Numbered from the stretch's first letter, positions 49,269 to 59,061 are shown. The stretch: 64,000 bases of DNA from Hyphomicrobiales bacterium (GCA_021286855.1 JAJTBO010000001.1:186001-250000); one strand, 5' to 3'. Notes: generated from the sequence alone by a model not told the origin. Numbers and translations are program-made.

Positions 49269-50384
49269 TCATTCGGCTTCCGAATAGTCGATCTTGCCTT
49301 CGGGGGTCTTCTTCCAGCGGTAGACGACATAGGCCGGCGTGGTGATGTCGCCCTTGGCGTCGTAGGAGAGCGCGCCGACCACGGTCTGGAACGGCTTGCC
49401 GGAATGGATCACCGCGGCGACCTTGGCGGCGTCGGTCGACTTGGCCTCGGCCGCGGCCTGCGCCCACACTTCGACGGCGGCGTAGGTGTAGAGAGTGAAG
49501 GCCTCCGGCTCGATCGACTTGGCGCGGAAGCGGGCGACCACTTCGGCCGAGCCGGGGATCTTGCGCGGATCGGGGGCGAAGGTCATCAGCGTGCCCTCGA
49601 TGCTCTTGTCGCCGGCGATCGCGGCGAGTTCGCCCGAGTTGATGCCGTCGCCGCCCATCAGCGGCGCTGTGACGCCCTGATCGCGCATCTGACGGATGAT
49701 CAGTCCGGCGTCGGCATGGGTGCCGCCGAAATAGACCACGTCGGCCTGCGCCGCCTTGATCTTGGAGACCAGCGCGCCGTAATCCTTCTCGCCGCCGTTG
49801 ATCGATTCCGCCAGGACCGGCGTGACGCCGTGCGTGGCCAGTTCCTTCTTGGTCTCCTCGGCGAGGCCGCGGCCATAGGTGGTCTTGTCGTCGAGCACGG
49901 CGACCTTCTTGCCGGCGAAGGCCTTGGCGAGATAGGCGCCGGCCACCTTGCCCTGCTGATCGTCGCGGCCGCAGGTGCGGAAGACGTTGGCGAGCTTGCG
50001 CTCGGTGAAGCTCGGATTGGTGGTCGAGGGCGAGATCTCCAGGATGCCGTTCTCGGCATAGACGTCGGACGCCGCGATCGAGACGCCGGAGTTCAGATGG
50101 CCGGCCACGAACTTGACGCCGTCGCCGGCGAGCTTGTTGGCCACCGACACGCCCTGCTTCGGATCGGCCTGATCGTCGCCGACGATCAGCTTCAGCTGTT
50201 GGCCGAGAACGCCGCCCTTGGCGTCGATGTCGGCGACCGCCATTTCCGCGCCGTTCTTCATCTGCTGGCCGTAGACGGCGAGCGCTCCGGTCATCGGGCC
50301 GGCGACGCCGATTTTGATCTGAGCCTGGGCGGTTCCCGCCGAAAGAGCGAGGGCGAGAGAGAGAAGAACGAGACGAGACGTCAT
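49269..50384 (-). CDS. livK: Branched-chain amino-acid ABC transporter binding protein
   Basis: A 371-residue periplasmic protein of the LivK/BraC family. Signal peptide MTSRLVLLSLALALSAGTAQA. It continues QIKIGVAGPMTGALAVYGQQMKNGAEMAV, and later DDQADPKQGVSVANKL and FRTCGRDDQQGKVAG, typical of leucine/isoleucine/valine binding. No permease or ATPase genes adjoin it, so it is an orphan that must use a transporter coded elsewhere. ATG 50384 follows the usual purine-rich spacing weakly. Confidence 0.92.
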   Translation of the reverse strand: MTSRLVLLSLALALSAGTAQAQIKIGVAGPMTGALAVYGQQMKNGAEMAVADIDAKGGVLGQQLKLIVGDDQADPKQGVSVANKLAGDGVKFVAGHLNSGVSIAASDVYAENGILEISPSTTNPSFTERKLANVFRTCGRDDQQGKVAGAYLAKAFAGKKVAVLDDKTTYGRGLAEETKKELATHGVTPVLAESINGGEKDYGALVSKIKAAQADVVYFGGTHADAGLIIRQMRDQGVTAPLMGGDGINSGELAAIAGDKSIEGTLMTFAPDPRKIPGSAEVVARFRAKSIEPEAFTLYTYAAVEVWAQAAAEAKSTDAAKVAAVIHSGKPFQTVVGALSYDAKGDITTPAYVVYRWKKTPEGKIDYSEAE

Positions 50385-50703
50385 GACGAGCGGCCTTCTG
50401 TTCGGGCGTTCGGCCGGAGCGGCCGATCTTTGACGCCCGTCCACCTACGCCTTCGCGTGGCTACGAGCAGGCCCGGCTCCGCAAGGGAGAAATGCGCGCC
50501 CGACATGGGAAAAACGACGTCGATCGGAAGAATGTCTCGACAACTCTCTTGATGGGGGAAAAATGACCCTGAATTTGGGGCTCTTCCGAGCATCGAGCCC
50601 TGTCGGGGCGACGAAGGCGAAACCCGCGCGACCGCGCGAGCGAACGCCGCCTCCGTAACCCTCCGGACGCGGTTTCGAGAGGCCCCGGCCGAGGCGAGCG
50701 GCC
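50385..50703. other. Intergenic region upstream of the binding-protein gene
   Basis: A 319-base stretch between two minus-strand genes. It contains an AT-richer block (about 50500-50585) that should hold the livK promoter, but I cannot place -35/-10 boxes. A short GAGGCC/GGCCTC dyad at about 50679-50704 follows the DUF3124 stop and may end that transcript. Confidence 0.45.
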
Positions 50704-51243
50704 TCAGCGCTCCACTTTTCGTCCCATGATCGCGAAACTGTAGCCCTGCGACCCGTGCGAAGAGAGCATCACCGCCTCGACGATCGGCTCGATCGAGGCG
50801 GTCGGCGCGGTCCAGTCGACGACGAAGTCCGCGCCGAGCCCGGCGCGGGTGTCCGGCTGCGTCACCGTCACCTGGATCGTGCCGAAGGGGCGCAGCGCCA
50901 CCGGCCGGTCGAGATGCGCCTCCACCAGCCGACCGGCGGTATCGTGGTAGTCGATCCTCTCGATGACGATCGGCCGGTTCGCCGACGGATTGTGGATGGA
51001 GAGCGTCACCGAAAAGTCGATCCGCGTCGTGCCCCCGAGCGCCATGATGCTCGAATGGACCGGCGCATAGGTCCGCCCCTGGATGCCGGCGACGCTCGCC
51101 GGCATCGGCTGCAACGCATCCGCGAAGGGGGTGAGCTCGGCGGGAACAGGCGGCGCGTCGTCGGCGCGCGCCGAGGCGAGGCCGCAGGCGACGAAGACCA
51201 GGGCGAGGACAGCGCTGCGCATCGGAGAGCCTCGACGAACCAT
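50704..51243 (-). CDS. Secreted DUF3124-like protein
   Basis: A 179-residue exported protein. The N-terminus MVRRGSPMRSAVLALVFVACGLASARA is a signal peptide; GGAG lies six bases before ATG 51243. The mature region YAPVHSSIMALGG, DFSVTLSIHNPSANRPIVIERIDYHDTAGRLVE and ADFVVDWTA matches my recollection of DUF3124, a beta-rich domain of unknown function. It is the last gene of a three-gene run with the 3-TM and YEATS-like proteins, 63 bases after the second gene. Confidence 0.72.
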   Translation of the reverse strand: MVRRGSPMRSAVLALVFVACGLASARADDAPPVPAELTPFADALQPMPASVAGIQGRTYAPVHSSIMALGGTTRIDFSVTLSIHNPSANRPIVIERIDYHDTAGRLVEAHLDRPVALRPFGTIQVTVTQPDTRAGLGADFVVDWTAPTASIEPIVEAVMLSSHGSQGYSFAIMGRKVER

Positions 51244-51306
51244 CGGATCTCCAGAGGCTAACGCCCCCGCGCCGCGCCGTCCACGCTGCGATGGTCGCGT
51301 GGCATG

Positions 51307-51756
51307 TCAGCCGAGCCGATTGCGCAGGCCCTCGAAGACCGACGCGAACTTGTTGACCAGATAGGGCGCGAACATCGTCAGTCCGGCGAGCAGGAACTTC
51401 ACGATCGCCCCGGCCGAGGCGATGGTCGCGTCCGACAGGACCGCCTTTTCCGAGAAGGCGACGAGCAGCACCAGCGCGAAGCCGAGATAGGACATCAGGA
51501 TGCCGATCAGCCCGAACAGGGCGATCAGCCGGCTGACGCTCGCCTTGAGCTGCGTCGCCTTGATCGGCTGACCGGCCGTGTCGGTCTTCGGCAGGCCGTT
51601 CGCGTCGAGCACCGACAGCTCCACCTCCTCCGACAGCGCGTCGGTGAGCGACCACGACGACGTCTTGATGAGCCGCAGCAGGACGACGAGCGCGAAGAAG
51701 GCCGAACCGCCGATGGTGATGCCGGCGACGATCCAGGAGAGAGCGGTGATCTGCAT
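51307..51756 (-). CDS. Three-TM membrane protein of unknown function
   Basis: A 149-residue inner-membrane protein with hydrophobic segments at about residues 6-28, 76-102 and 113-135. Between the first two is a hydrophilic loop of about 45 residues (WSLTDALSEEVELSVLDANGLPKTDTAG). I do not recognise a family. The gene lies between, and on the same strand as, the YEATS-like and DUF3124-like genes with gaps of 57 and 63 bases, so a joint operon and a membrane complex are likely. Confidence 0.72.
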   Translation of the reverse strand: MQITALSWIVAGITIGGSAFFALVVLLRLIKTSSWSLTDALSEEVELSVLDANGLPKTDTAGQPIKATQLKASVSRLIALFGLIGILMSYLGFALVLLVAFSEKAVLSDATIASAGAIVKFLLAGLTMFAPYLVNKFASVFEGLRNRLG

Positions 51757-51813
51757 GGTCCGACACCTCGAAGGGCAGGAGAAGGGAACCGCCGCTCGGG
51801 CGGCGAAGCGTCG

Positions 51814-52701
51814 TCACTTCGTCCGGATCACCCGCGGCGCGTTCGGCTCCAGCGCCAGATCGAGCTCGAGCAACACGTCGGTTCCCTCGATCCAGGCGCC
51901 GACGGTGAAGCCGCCCCAGACCAGGAGCCGCCCCGTGCTCGCCTCGCCGTCGACCGCCGGGAAGACCAGCTCGCGCCGGACGAAACTGTCGTGCAGGAAG
52001 AAGTGGACGGTCTCGGTGAGCGGCGGCTCTTCGACGCGCCGGACGAAGAGTTCGATCGGCGCCAGCGGGTCGTCGGCGCCGCCGGCGGCGAACGTCGCCG
52101 AGAGGACGTAACCGTCGCGCGTCGCCAGCCCGCCGAACCGGCCCTTGTTGATGTCGCCGGGCGTCGTCGGCGGCTTCAGGACCGGCATCGGCTTCGACGC
52201 GGCCTTCGCCGGCGGCGCGGGTTTCTCGGGTTCTGCGACCGCCGATTCGAGCGCGGACGGTGGCGCGCCGAAACTCTGGGTCGCCGCCCGGAGCTTGGCC
52301 TTCCTGCCGAGGAGGTCGGACAGGTCTCGGCGCGCCTCGAGTTCGGCCAATCGCTTCTTCAGCCCGTCGACCTCGGCCTTCAACGTCGTCGCGGTGTCGT
52401 TGGCGGTCTCCGCCACTTTGACCACCTCGCGGCGGACCTCGAACTCCTTGTCGCCGAACTTGAAGCGCAGCACGTCGCCGGAACGCAGCAGCACCCAGGC
52501 GATCAGGCTCACCGCGAAGAGCTTCAACGCCGGATCGACGACCTTGTCCTCGAGCGGCGAAGCGCCGAGACCGGGAAAGAACGCGGCGGCGAGATGATAG
52601 GCGCCCGCCGCCAGCGTCGCCGTCGCGGCCACGCCGAGCCCGAGACGTCCCGCGCCGGCTCGGCCGGCGTCGGTCGAGGAGAAGTTTCGCGGTGTCGCCA
52701 A
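51814..52701 (-). CDS. TM/coiled-coil protein with a C-terminal YEATS-like domain
   Basis: A 295-residue protein from TTG 52701, chosen because GGAGG lies five bases upstream. Two membrane segments (about 20-42 and 58-72), a FKFGDKEFEVRRE stretch, a coiled coil (about 92-124) and a Pro-rich linker precede a beta-rich C-terminal domain (about 195-290). That domain reads YVLSATFAAGG, ETVHFFLHDSFVRREL, GRLLVWGGFTVGAWI and LLELDLAL, which resembles the prokaryotic YEATS (pYEATS) pattern of an LH..F strand, a WG.F motif and a terminal LELDL. This assignment is by eye. It leads the three-gene run with the 3-TM and DUF3124-like genes, divergent from meaB. Confidence 0.68.
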   Translation of the reverse strand: MATPRNFSSTDAGRAGAGRLGLGVAATATLAAGAYHLAAAFFPGLGASPLEDKVVDPALKLFAVSLIAWVLLRSGDVLRFKFGDKEFEVRREVVKVAETANDTATTLKAEVDGLKKRLAELEARRDLSDLLGRKAKLRAATQSFGAPPSALESAVAEPEKPAPPAKAASKPMPVLKPPTTPGDINKGRFGGLATRDGYVLSATFAAGGADDPLAPIELFVRRVEEPPLTETVHFFLHDSFVRRELVFPAVDGEASTGRLLVWGGFTVGAWIEGTDVLLELDLALEPNAPRVIRTK

Positions 52702-52862
52702 GGCGGCCTCCGAGCGTGGATGGACCAGGAGCGGGGATGCGACGTCGACGGCGTGGAACGCTTCGCAGGATGCGCGAATTGCTTTTGTTCTACAACCGAA
52801 ATCTCCAAAGGTGGAGATCGTGCGTCTTGTCGGCCGCGTCCACTTCCGCAAAGGTGCGCGCC

Positions 52863-53825
52863 ATGACCCGTCCCGTCCCTTCGCTCGACGAGATTCGCCG
52901 CGGCGGCAAGCCGGCCGTCGCCCGCGCCCTCACCCAGATCGAGACCGCCCACGGCTCGGAAGGCCTCGCGCGCCTGCTCGACGAGGCGACCGCGAACCCG
53001 AAGGGCGACGTGCTCGGCCTGACCGGACCGCCCGGCGTCGGCAAGTCGACGCTGACCAACGCCCTGATCACGGCGGCCCGCGCGAGCGGCCGCACCGTCG
53101 GCGTCGTCGCCGTCGATCCATCCTCGCGCTTCACCGGCGGCGCGCTGCTCGGCGATCGCACGCGCCTTCGCACCGACCCCGACGACCAGGGCGTCTTCGT
53201 CCGCTCGATGGCGGCGCGCGATCGGCTCGGCGGCCTCTCCGATCACGCCGTCGCCGCGATCGTGCTGATGCGCGCCGTCTACGACCTCGTCGTCGTCGAG
53301 AGCGTCGGCATCGGCCAGTCGGAAGGCGACATCGCCTTCGTCGCCGACACCGTGCTGCTCTGCATCCAGCCCGGCTCCGGCGACAGCCTGCAGTTCATGA
53401 AGGCCGGCGTCATGGAGCTGCCCGACGTCGTCTGCGTCACCAAGGCCGACATGGGCGAGCCGGCCCGGCGCGCCATGGCCGACGTCGCCGGCGCGCTCAC
53501 CCTCGCCGCTCATTCGCCCGACGATTGGATCGCGCCGGTGGCGCTGGTCTCCTCGGCGAGCGGCTTCGGGCTCGACGATCTCGCCGCCGCGGTCGCCGGC
53601 CACGCCGCTTGGCTCGCCGCCGCCGGCCGCCGCGCCCGCCGCCGCGCCGCCCAGGCCCGGCACTGGGTCGAGGACGCGGTCCGCGTCCGGTTCGGCGCGC
53701 GCGGCCTCGCCGCCGTCGCCGACGATCTGATCCGAGCGGGCGAAGGCCCCTTCGGCGCGATGCGTCGGCTCGACGCCGATCTCGCCGGCCGCCTGTCGCG
53801 CCGTCGGGACGATCGGGATCGGTGA
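52863..53825 (+). CDS. meaB: MeaB/ArgK-type G3E GTPase
   Basis: A 320-residue GTPase that protects and reloads cobalamin-dependent mutases, usually methylmalonyl-CoA mutase. Walker A is GPPGVGKSTLTNAL, then DPSSRFTGGALLGDRTRL, VVESVGIGQSEGD, and the guanine-specificity motif TKAD. Length and C-terminus fit. The mutase genes are not in the window, so it acts in trans. Confidence 0.92.
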   Translation: MTRPVPSLDEIRRGGKPAVARALTQIETAHGSEGLARLLDEATANPKGDVLGLTGPPGVGKSTLTNALITAARASGRTVGVVAVDPSSRFTGGALLGDRTRLRTDPDDQGVFVRSMAARDRLGGLSDHAVAAIVLMRAVYDLVVVESVGIGQSEGDIAFVADTVLLCIQPGSGDSLQFMKAGVMELPDVVCVTKADMGEPARRAMADVAGALTLAAHSPDDWIAPVALVSSASGFGLDDLAAAVAGHAAWLAAAGRRARRRAAQARHWVEDAVRVRFGARGLAAVADDLIRAGEGPFGAMRRLDADLAGRLSRRRDDRDR

Positions 53826-53961
53826 TTTTCCGGGCGCGCTTAACGTTTTCTCGAGGTTACCGAGCGATGATCGGCTCGATCGGGGAGCGAACCCGTGGAC
53901 CGTGGCGAATTTGCCACGGATCTCGATCGCCGACCGATCCGTTTCGGAGCTGGTATCGCGT

Positions 53962-54951
53962 ATGCCGAAAGATCGCCGCCGCCGCCATGCGGCACGACGG
54001 GTGAAGTCCTCCTCGCGTCTGCGGGCGGCTCCCGTCCTCCTCCTCGGTCTCCTCGCCGTCGCCGTGCTCGGTCGGACGCCTTCGGGCGATCAACCGGTGC
54101 GCTGGACCGTTCGGAGCGCCGACGCCTGGATGTCCGAATGGGACGGCGTTCGCGACGTGCGCCTCGCCGCCGCGGCCGCCGCCGTGCATCTCGCCGCCGA
54201 TCAAACGCCCATGGCCACCGGCGACGCGCCGGTCGCGCTGGCGCCGCAGCCGAGCGAACCGCCGGTCGTGGTCGCCGCCCGGCCGGTGGTGTTCGACGTC
54301 AAGCCGATCGTCGTCGCCGCCGCCGACCTGCCGCCGCGCGACGTGCCCAAACAGGTGCCCGACGCGCCCGAACCCGAATATACCGGCTCGGTGCCCAAGC
54401 CCGCCGTCGACGATCGGGCCGCGCCGCCGCGCGTCCACCCCTCCGTCAATCGCGGCGGCAAGACCGACCGACTGTTCGCCCCGACCCCGCTCGGACGCAC
54501 CACCGAGCAGGACATCTTCACCAAGCCGACGCTCGCCGTGGTGCCGCCGTCGCAGGACGGTTGGCCGCCGGTCGCGACCATCGCCTCCCTCGCCGCGCCG
54601 CAGAGCGAGAAGGCGCTGCCGCGTCAGACCATCGACGCCTCGACCGGCCTCGACGGCGCGATCGTCGTCGCCATGGTCCGCACCGGACCCGGCCGCGTCG
54701 TCACCCAGTCGGCGATCGCCGCCCTCGGCGACCGCGATCGCGCCCACAAGGGCCGAGTCGTCCTGCCGCCGGTGCCGGAGGCGCAGGTGGCGCATCTGCC
54801 GCCGCGCTCGCGCGTCTGGGCCCAGCCCGACGTGCCGGCGATCGGCTACGCCAACTCCAACGACGTCGAATATCGCTTCAAGTCGCTGCTCGGCGACGAG
54901 GAGACCGGCGTGCTGCCGCCGAAGAACCCGGACGACCAGCTGCCGCCGTGA
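53962..54951 (+). CDS. Membrane-anchored proline-rich protein of unknown function
   Basis: A 329-residue protein. The N-terminus is strongly basic (MPKDRRRRHAARRVKSSSR) and followed by one hydrophobic helix (about residues 22-38, APVLLLGLLAVAVLG), so it is a signal anchor or uncleaved export signal. The rest is hydrophilic and rich in Pro, Ala and Val, with a C-terminal block GYANSNDVEYRFKSLLGDEE. No Cys in the visible protein. It could span the periplasm, but there is no known domain. A GTG at 53902 gives 20 more residues with no clear site. It is followed by a terminator. Confidence 0.65.
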   Translation: MPKDRRRRHAARRVKSSSRLRAAPVLLLGLLAVAVLGRTPSGDQPVRWTVRSADAWMSEWDGVRDVRLAAAAAAVHLAADQTPMATGDAPVALAPQPSEPPVVVAARPVVFDVKPIVVAAADLPPRDVPKQVPDAPEPEYTGSVPKPAVDDRAAPPRVHPSVNRGGKTDRLFAPTPLGRTTEQDIFTKPTLAVVPPSQDGWPPVATIASLAAPQSEKALPRQTIDASTGLDGAIVVAMVRTGPGRVVTQSAIAALGDRDRAHKGRVVLPPVPEAQVAHLPPRSRVWAQPDVPAIGYANSNDVEYRFKSLLGDEETGVLPPKNPDDQLPP

Positions 54952-54972
54952 TCGGGTGACGCATCGATGCGA

Positions 54973-55001
54973 CGAAACGGGGGCCTCGCGCCCCCGTTTC
55001 G
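54973..55001 (+). terminator. Terminator between the proline-rich gene and nadC
   Basis: A perfect 12-bp stem (54973-54984 with 54990-55001, CGAAACGGGGGC arm) with a 5-base loop. It lies between converging genes, so it may work for both. Confidence 0.85.
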
Positions 55002-55013
55002 CATTCGCCGCCG

Positions 55014-55913
55014 TCAGCGCACGTCGATGTCGAGCCCGATGTCGAGCACCGGCGCGGAATGGGTGATCCAGCCGGTCGATATGAGGTCGACGCCGCTCTC
55101 CGCGATCGCCGCCACCGTATCCGGTCCAACCCCGCCGGAGGCTTCCGTCACCGCCCGGCCGGCGACGATCGCCACCGCCTCGCGCAGCGTCTCCGGCCCC
55201 ATGTTGTCGAGCAACACCGCGTCGGGACGCTCTCCCATCGCCTCGCGCAGTTGATCCAGCGTGTCGACCTCGACCTCGATCTTGACCAGGTGGCCGGCGA
55301 AGGCGCGGGCCCGACGGATCGTCTCGGCGACCGAGCCGCACACCGCGATGTGGTTGTCCTTGATCAGCACCGCGTCGTCGAGGCCGAAGCGGTGGTTCGC
55401 CCCGCCGCCGCACCGGACCGCGTATTTCTCGAAGGCGCGCAGACCCGGCGTCGTCTTGCGGGTGCAGACGATCTTCGTCCTGGTGTGGGCGATCCGGTCG
55501 GCGAACATCCGCGTCGCCGAGGCGACGCCGCAGAGCCGGCCGAGATAGTTCAGCGCCACCCGCTCGGCCGACAGGACCGCTCGCGCCGACCCTTCGACCC
55601 GCGCGATCACGTCGCCCGGCGCGACCCGGCTGCCGTCCGAGATCAGTTCGGAGAAGCGGATCGCCGGATCCATCATCGCCATCGCCCGGCGGGCGAAGTC
55701 GACGCCGGCGACGACGCCGGTCTTACGCGTCACGAAGGTCGCGATCGCCTTCGCCTCGCGCGGGATCGTCGCCTGCGCGGTGATGTCGCCGGCCCGGCCG
55801 AGGTCTTCGAGGAGCGCAGCCTCGACCGCCCGGTCGACCAGCAGACGCGGCAGTTCCGGCAGATAGGCGGCGGGCATGGGCGCGGCGGAAGGGGAGGGGG
55901 ACGGGGAGTTCAT
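55014..55913 (-). CDS. nadC: Nicotinate-nucleotide pyrophosphorylase (QAPRTase)
   Basis: NadC turns quinolinate and PRPP into nicotinate mononucleotide. The 299-residue protein has [69 protein letters not shown] and the C-terminal [23 protein letters not shown] 55913 overlaps the nadB stop as ATGA. A later ATG within the Pro/Ser-rich leader is an alternative. Last gene of the nadA-nadB-nadC operon. Confidence 0.96.
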   Translation of the reverse strand: MNSPSPSPSAAPMPAAYLPELPRLLVDRAVEAALLEDLGRAGDITAQATIPREAKAIATFVTRKTGVVAGVDFARRAMAMMDPAIRFSELISDGSRVAPGDVIARVEGSARAVLSAERVALNYLGRLCGVASATRMFADRIAHTRTKIVCTRKTTPGLRAFEKYAVRCGGGANHRFGLDDAVLIKDNHIAVCGSVAETIRRARAFAGHLVKIEVEVDTLDQLREAMGERPDAVLLDNMGPETLREAVAIVAGRAVTEASGGVGPDTVAAIAESGVDLISTGWITHSAPVLDIGLDIDVR

Positions 55914-57526
55914 GCGGGGATCGCCTCGTCGGCGACGGAGGCGGCGATCTTGCGCGCCCCGTCGAGGGTGAGCCAGGTCCGGCGCGCCTGCGCCGGATCG
56001 GTGTCGGGGAAGTCGGAGCGGAAATGGCCGCCGCGGCTCTCGCGCCGCGCCCAGGCCGCGGCGGTGATCAGCCGCGCCGCCGTCAGCGTGTTGAGGAGGC
56101 CGACATCGCGCGTCCCGGCGGCGAGGTCCTCGAGCACGCCGAGCGCTTCGGCGAGGCCGGCCTCGTCGCGGATCACCCCGACCTTCGCCGACATCAGATC
56201 GCGCACCGTCTCGATCGCCGCCGCGTCGGGCGCGCCGGGCAACTCCGCCTCCGCTTCGCCGCGGTCGATCGCCCAGGCGGCGACCCGCGGCGACGGCAAC
56301 AGGCCCTGAATGTCGCGGGCGATGCGCGCGGCGAAGACCACCGCCTCGAGCAACGAGTTCGAGGCGAGCCGATTCGCGCCGTGCACGCCGGTCGAGGCGA
56401 CTTCGCCGCAGGCCCACAGCCCGTCGACCGACGAGCGGCCGTTGGCGTCGGTGAGCACGCCGCCCATGTGGTAGTGCTGCGCCGGCGCGACCGGGATCGG
56501 CTGGACCCGTGGATCGAGCCCGGCCGAGACGCAGGTCTCCCACACGGTCGGAAACTTCGTCGGAAACGCCGAGCCGACGGCCTGACGCGCGTCGAGGAAG
56601 GCGCCGCGTCCGGCGGCGCGCTCGGCATGGATGGCGCGGGCGACGATGTCGCGCGGCGCGAGCTCCAGGTCGGGATGGTAGTCCGACATGAACCGCCGTC
56701 CGGTCCGGTCGACCAGGATCGCGCCTTCGCCGCGCAGCGCCTCGGTGGCCAGCGGCGCGGGATCGCGGCCGATGTCGATGGCGGTCGGATGGAACTGCAC
56801 GAATTCGGGATCGGCGATGATCGCGCCGATTCTGGCCGCCATGGCGAGGCCGTGGCCGTTCGCCTGCGGCGGATTGGTGGTGACGCGGAAGAGATGGCCG
56901 ACGCCGCCCGAGGCGAGCACCACCGCATGCGCCGGAAACTCGACCGTGGTCAGCGCCCGGCCTTCGTTCGGCCGCGCGACCACGCCGCGGATGGCGCGGC
57001 CGTCGCGGGTCAGCGTCTCGCCGACGAAGCCTTCGAGGATGCGGATCGACGGCGTCGCCTTGGCCCGCGCGATCAGCGCCGCCATGATCTCCTTGCCGGC
57101 GCTGTCGCCGCGCACGTGGACGATGCGCCGCTCCGAATGCGCCGCCTCGCGCCCGACCGCCAAGCCGCCGGCCGCGTCGCGGTCGAAGGGCACGCCGTAG
57201 GCGAGGAGGTCTTCGATCCGGGCTCGCGCCTCGCGCGTCATCAGCCGGGCGATCTTGGCGTCGACGGTGCCGGCCCCGGCCGCGATCGTGTCGGCGAGGT
57301 GCTTGTCGGGATGGTCGCCCTCCGCGACCGCCGCCGCCATGCCGCCCTGCGCCCAATAGGACGACCCGCCGCCGCCGAGCGGCGCGGCGGTCAGGACCGT
57401 CACCGGCCTGGGCGCGAGCTTCAGGGCGCAGAAGATGCCGGCGAGCCCGCCGCCGAGGATGACGACGTCGTCGACGCCGTCGGGCGAGCGGGGCGCGGCG
57501 ATTTCATGAAAATGCGTGAGGACCAC
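55910..57526 (-). CDS. nadB: L-aspartate oxidase
   Basis: NadB oxidises L-aspartate to iminoaspartate, the first step of NAD synthesis. The 538-residue flavoprotein has the FAD fold [17 protein letters not shown], the catalytic region HTERRIV-like [25 protein letters not shown] and QHYHMGGV, plus the C-terminal helical domain. The start is GTG 57526 with GGAGG in front. It is 83 bases downstream of nadA and overlaps nadC by ATGA. Confidence 0.95.
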   Translation of the reverse strand: MVLTHFHEIAAPRSPDGVDDVVILGGGLAGIFCALKLAPRPVTVLTAAPLGGGGSSYWAQGGMAAAVAEGDHPDKHLADTIAAGAGTVDAKIARLMTREARARIEDLLAYGVPFDRDAAGGLAVGREAAHSERRIVHVRGDSAGKEIMAALIARAKATPSIRILEGFVGETLTRDGRAIRGVVARPNEGRALTTVEFPAHAVVLASGGVGHLFRVTTNPPQANGHGLAMAARIGAIIADPEFVQFHPTAIDIGRDPAPLATEALRGEGAILVDRTGRRFMSDYHPDLELAPRDIVARAIHAERAAGRGAFLDARQAVGSAFPTKFPTVWETCVSAGLDPRVQPIPVAPAQHYHMGGVLTDANGRSSVDGLWACGEVASTGVHGANRLASNSLLEAVVFAARIARDIQGLLPSPRVAAWAIDRGEAEAELPGAPDAAAIETVRDLMSAKVGVIRDEAGLAEALGVLEDLAAGTRDVGLLNTLTAARLITAAAWARRESRGGHFRSDFPDTDPAQARRTWLTLDGARKIAASVADEAIPA

Positions 57527-57609
57527 GACGGACCTCCGATCCCGGTCGCGCGGCGACCGGCCGGGGCGGGGAGGCGACGAGCCTCCCCAGGGGACGGCCT
57601 CTCGCGAGG

Positions 57610-58743
57610 TCAGTTCTTCAGATGGATCATCCGCTCGACCGCCGCCTTGGCGCGCTCGCCGATCTCGGGATCGACGATCACCTCCTCGGTCATCTCGAGG
57701 AGACTGTCGAGGATCTTCGGCAGGGTGATGCGCTTCATGTGCGGGCACAGATTGCACGGCCGGACGAAGGCGACCTGCGGCGCTTCGACCGCGACGTTGT
57801 CGGCCATCGAGCATTCGGTGACCAGCACCACCCGGCTGCCTTCCGGCAGAGCCTTGACGTAGTCGATCATCTTGGCGGTCGAGCCGGCGAAGTCGGAGGC
57901 CCCGATCACGTCCGGCGGACACTCGGGATGCGCGATGATCGTCACGCCCGGATCGTCGTCGCGATAGGCGCGCAGTTCGTCGCCGGTGAAGCGTTCGTGG
58001 ACCTCGCAGGAGCCTTTCCAGGTGATGATCTTCACCTTGGTGTTGGCCGCCACCCAGCGCGCCAGATACTGGTCGGGCACGCAGATGACGCGGTCGGTTC
58101 CGAAGCTCTCGACGACCTCGATGGCGTTCGAGGAGGTGCAGGTCATGTCGACCTCCGCCTTCACCTCGGCCGAAGTGTTGACATAGGCGACGATCGGCAC
58201 GCCGGGGAAGCGTCGGCGCAACAGGCGCACGTCGTCCGCCGTCAGCGAGGCGGCGAGCGAGCAGCCGGCCTTGCCGTCCGGGATCAGCACGGTCTTCTCC
58301 GGCGCCAGCACCTTCGAGGTCTCGGCCATGAAGTGGACGCCGCCCTGGACGATGACGTCCGCGTCGGTCTTCGCCGCGAGGCGGGCGAGCTGCAGGCTGT
58401 CGCCGACGAAGTCCGCCACGCAGTGGTAGATCTCCGGCGTCATGTAGTTGTGCGCCAGGATCACGGCGTTGCGGACCTTCTTCAGGTCGTTGATCGCCTT
58501 GACGTAAGGAGCATGGAACGGCCACTCGATCTCGGGAACGACGTGGCGCACCTTCTCGTAGAGATGCGCCGTCTCGGCCGCGACTTCCGCCGTATAGTCG
58601 AGCGACGGCCGCGGCAGGACGCCGAACCGTTCGGCCGCCGTCTCGGGCTTCGCCCGCCGGCTTCCACGCCGCCGCTTCGTCTCGACCACGCCCTCCGCCG
58701 CTTCGCTCGCGCCGACCGGGATCGCTTCGACCGCTTCCGTCAT
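57610..58743 (-). CDS. nadA: Quinolinate synthase A
   Basis: NadA condenses iminoaspartate with dihydroxyacetone phosphate to quinolinate and needs a 4Fe-4S cluster. The 377-residue protein has [47 protein letters not shown] and CNLCPHMKR with the Cys residues. The N-terminal 30 residues are extra and charged. GAGGAGAAAAGGA precedes the ATG. First gene of the nad operon; a palindrome lies 21-39 bases upstream. Confidence 0.96.
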   Translation of the reverse strand: MTEAVEAIPVGASEAAEGVVETKRRRGSRRAKPETAAERFGVLPRPSLDYTAEVAAETAHLYEKVRHVVPEIEWPFHAPYVKAINDLKKVRNAVILAHNYMTPEIYHCVADFVGDSLQLARLAAKTDADVIVQGGVHFMAETSKVLAPEKTVLIPDGKAGCSLAASLTADDVRLLRRRFPGVPIVAYVNTSAEVKAEVDMTCTSSNAIEVVESFGTDRVICVPDQYLARWVAANTKVKIITWKGSCEVHERFTGDELRAYRDDDPGVTIIAHPECPPDVIGASDFAGSTAKMIDYVKALPEGSRVVLVTECSMADNVAVEAPQVAFVRPCNLCPHMKRITLPKILDSLLEMTEEVIVDPEIGERAKAAVERMIHLKN

Positions 58744-59061
58744 TCCTTTTCTCCTCGAGGCCTTATGCTCAAAATGAGCATATATGGGACCCGAAAAAAC
58801 ACCGGAGAACCATCCGGCGTTCCGTCCGTACTCTCGGACCGGGGGAATATAGGGACCACGTCCGACTTTGAACAGACCCCCTGTCGCGGAAACGTCACGA
58901 AATTCGAACCGCCCCTGCGACTCATCAGCGCCGGCGATCGATCGCCCGACGAGTTTTGACTTTTCCTCGCCGGTCGCGCACGTAGAATTACGGAATGTGA
59001 GGGGCGAGACGTCGGCCGGGCGCGAGGCGCGGGCGCGGGTTCGCGCCGCCGGAGGCTCCCG
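58744..59061. other. Divergent region between nadA and MFS gene
   Basis: A 318-base region with the nadA promoter at its left end, marked by the TATGCTCA dyad and an AT-rich patch (58760-58800), and the MFS promoter to the right. The rest holds no convincing ORF. GGAGG precedes the MFS ATG at 59062. Confidence 0.55.
58764..58782. promoter_or_regulatory. Palindrome upstream of nadABC (NadQ/NrtR-like operator)
   Basis: TATGCTCA-AAA-TGAGCATA is a perfect 8-bp dyad with a 3-base centre, 21 bases upstream of nadA. Palindromes with ATGCTC...GAGCAT are, as far as I recall, the sites attributed to the alphaproteobacterial regulator NadQ. It fits with repression of de novo NAD synthesis when NAD is plentiful. 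Confidence 0.62.
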
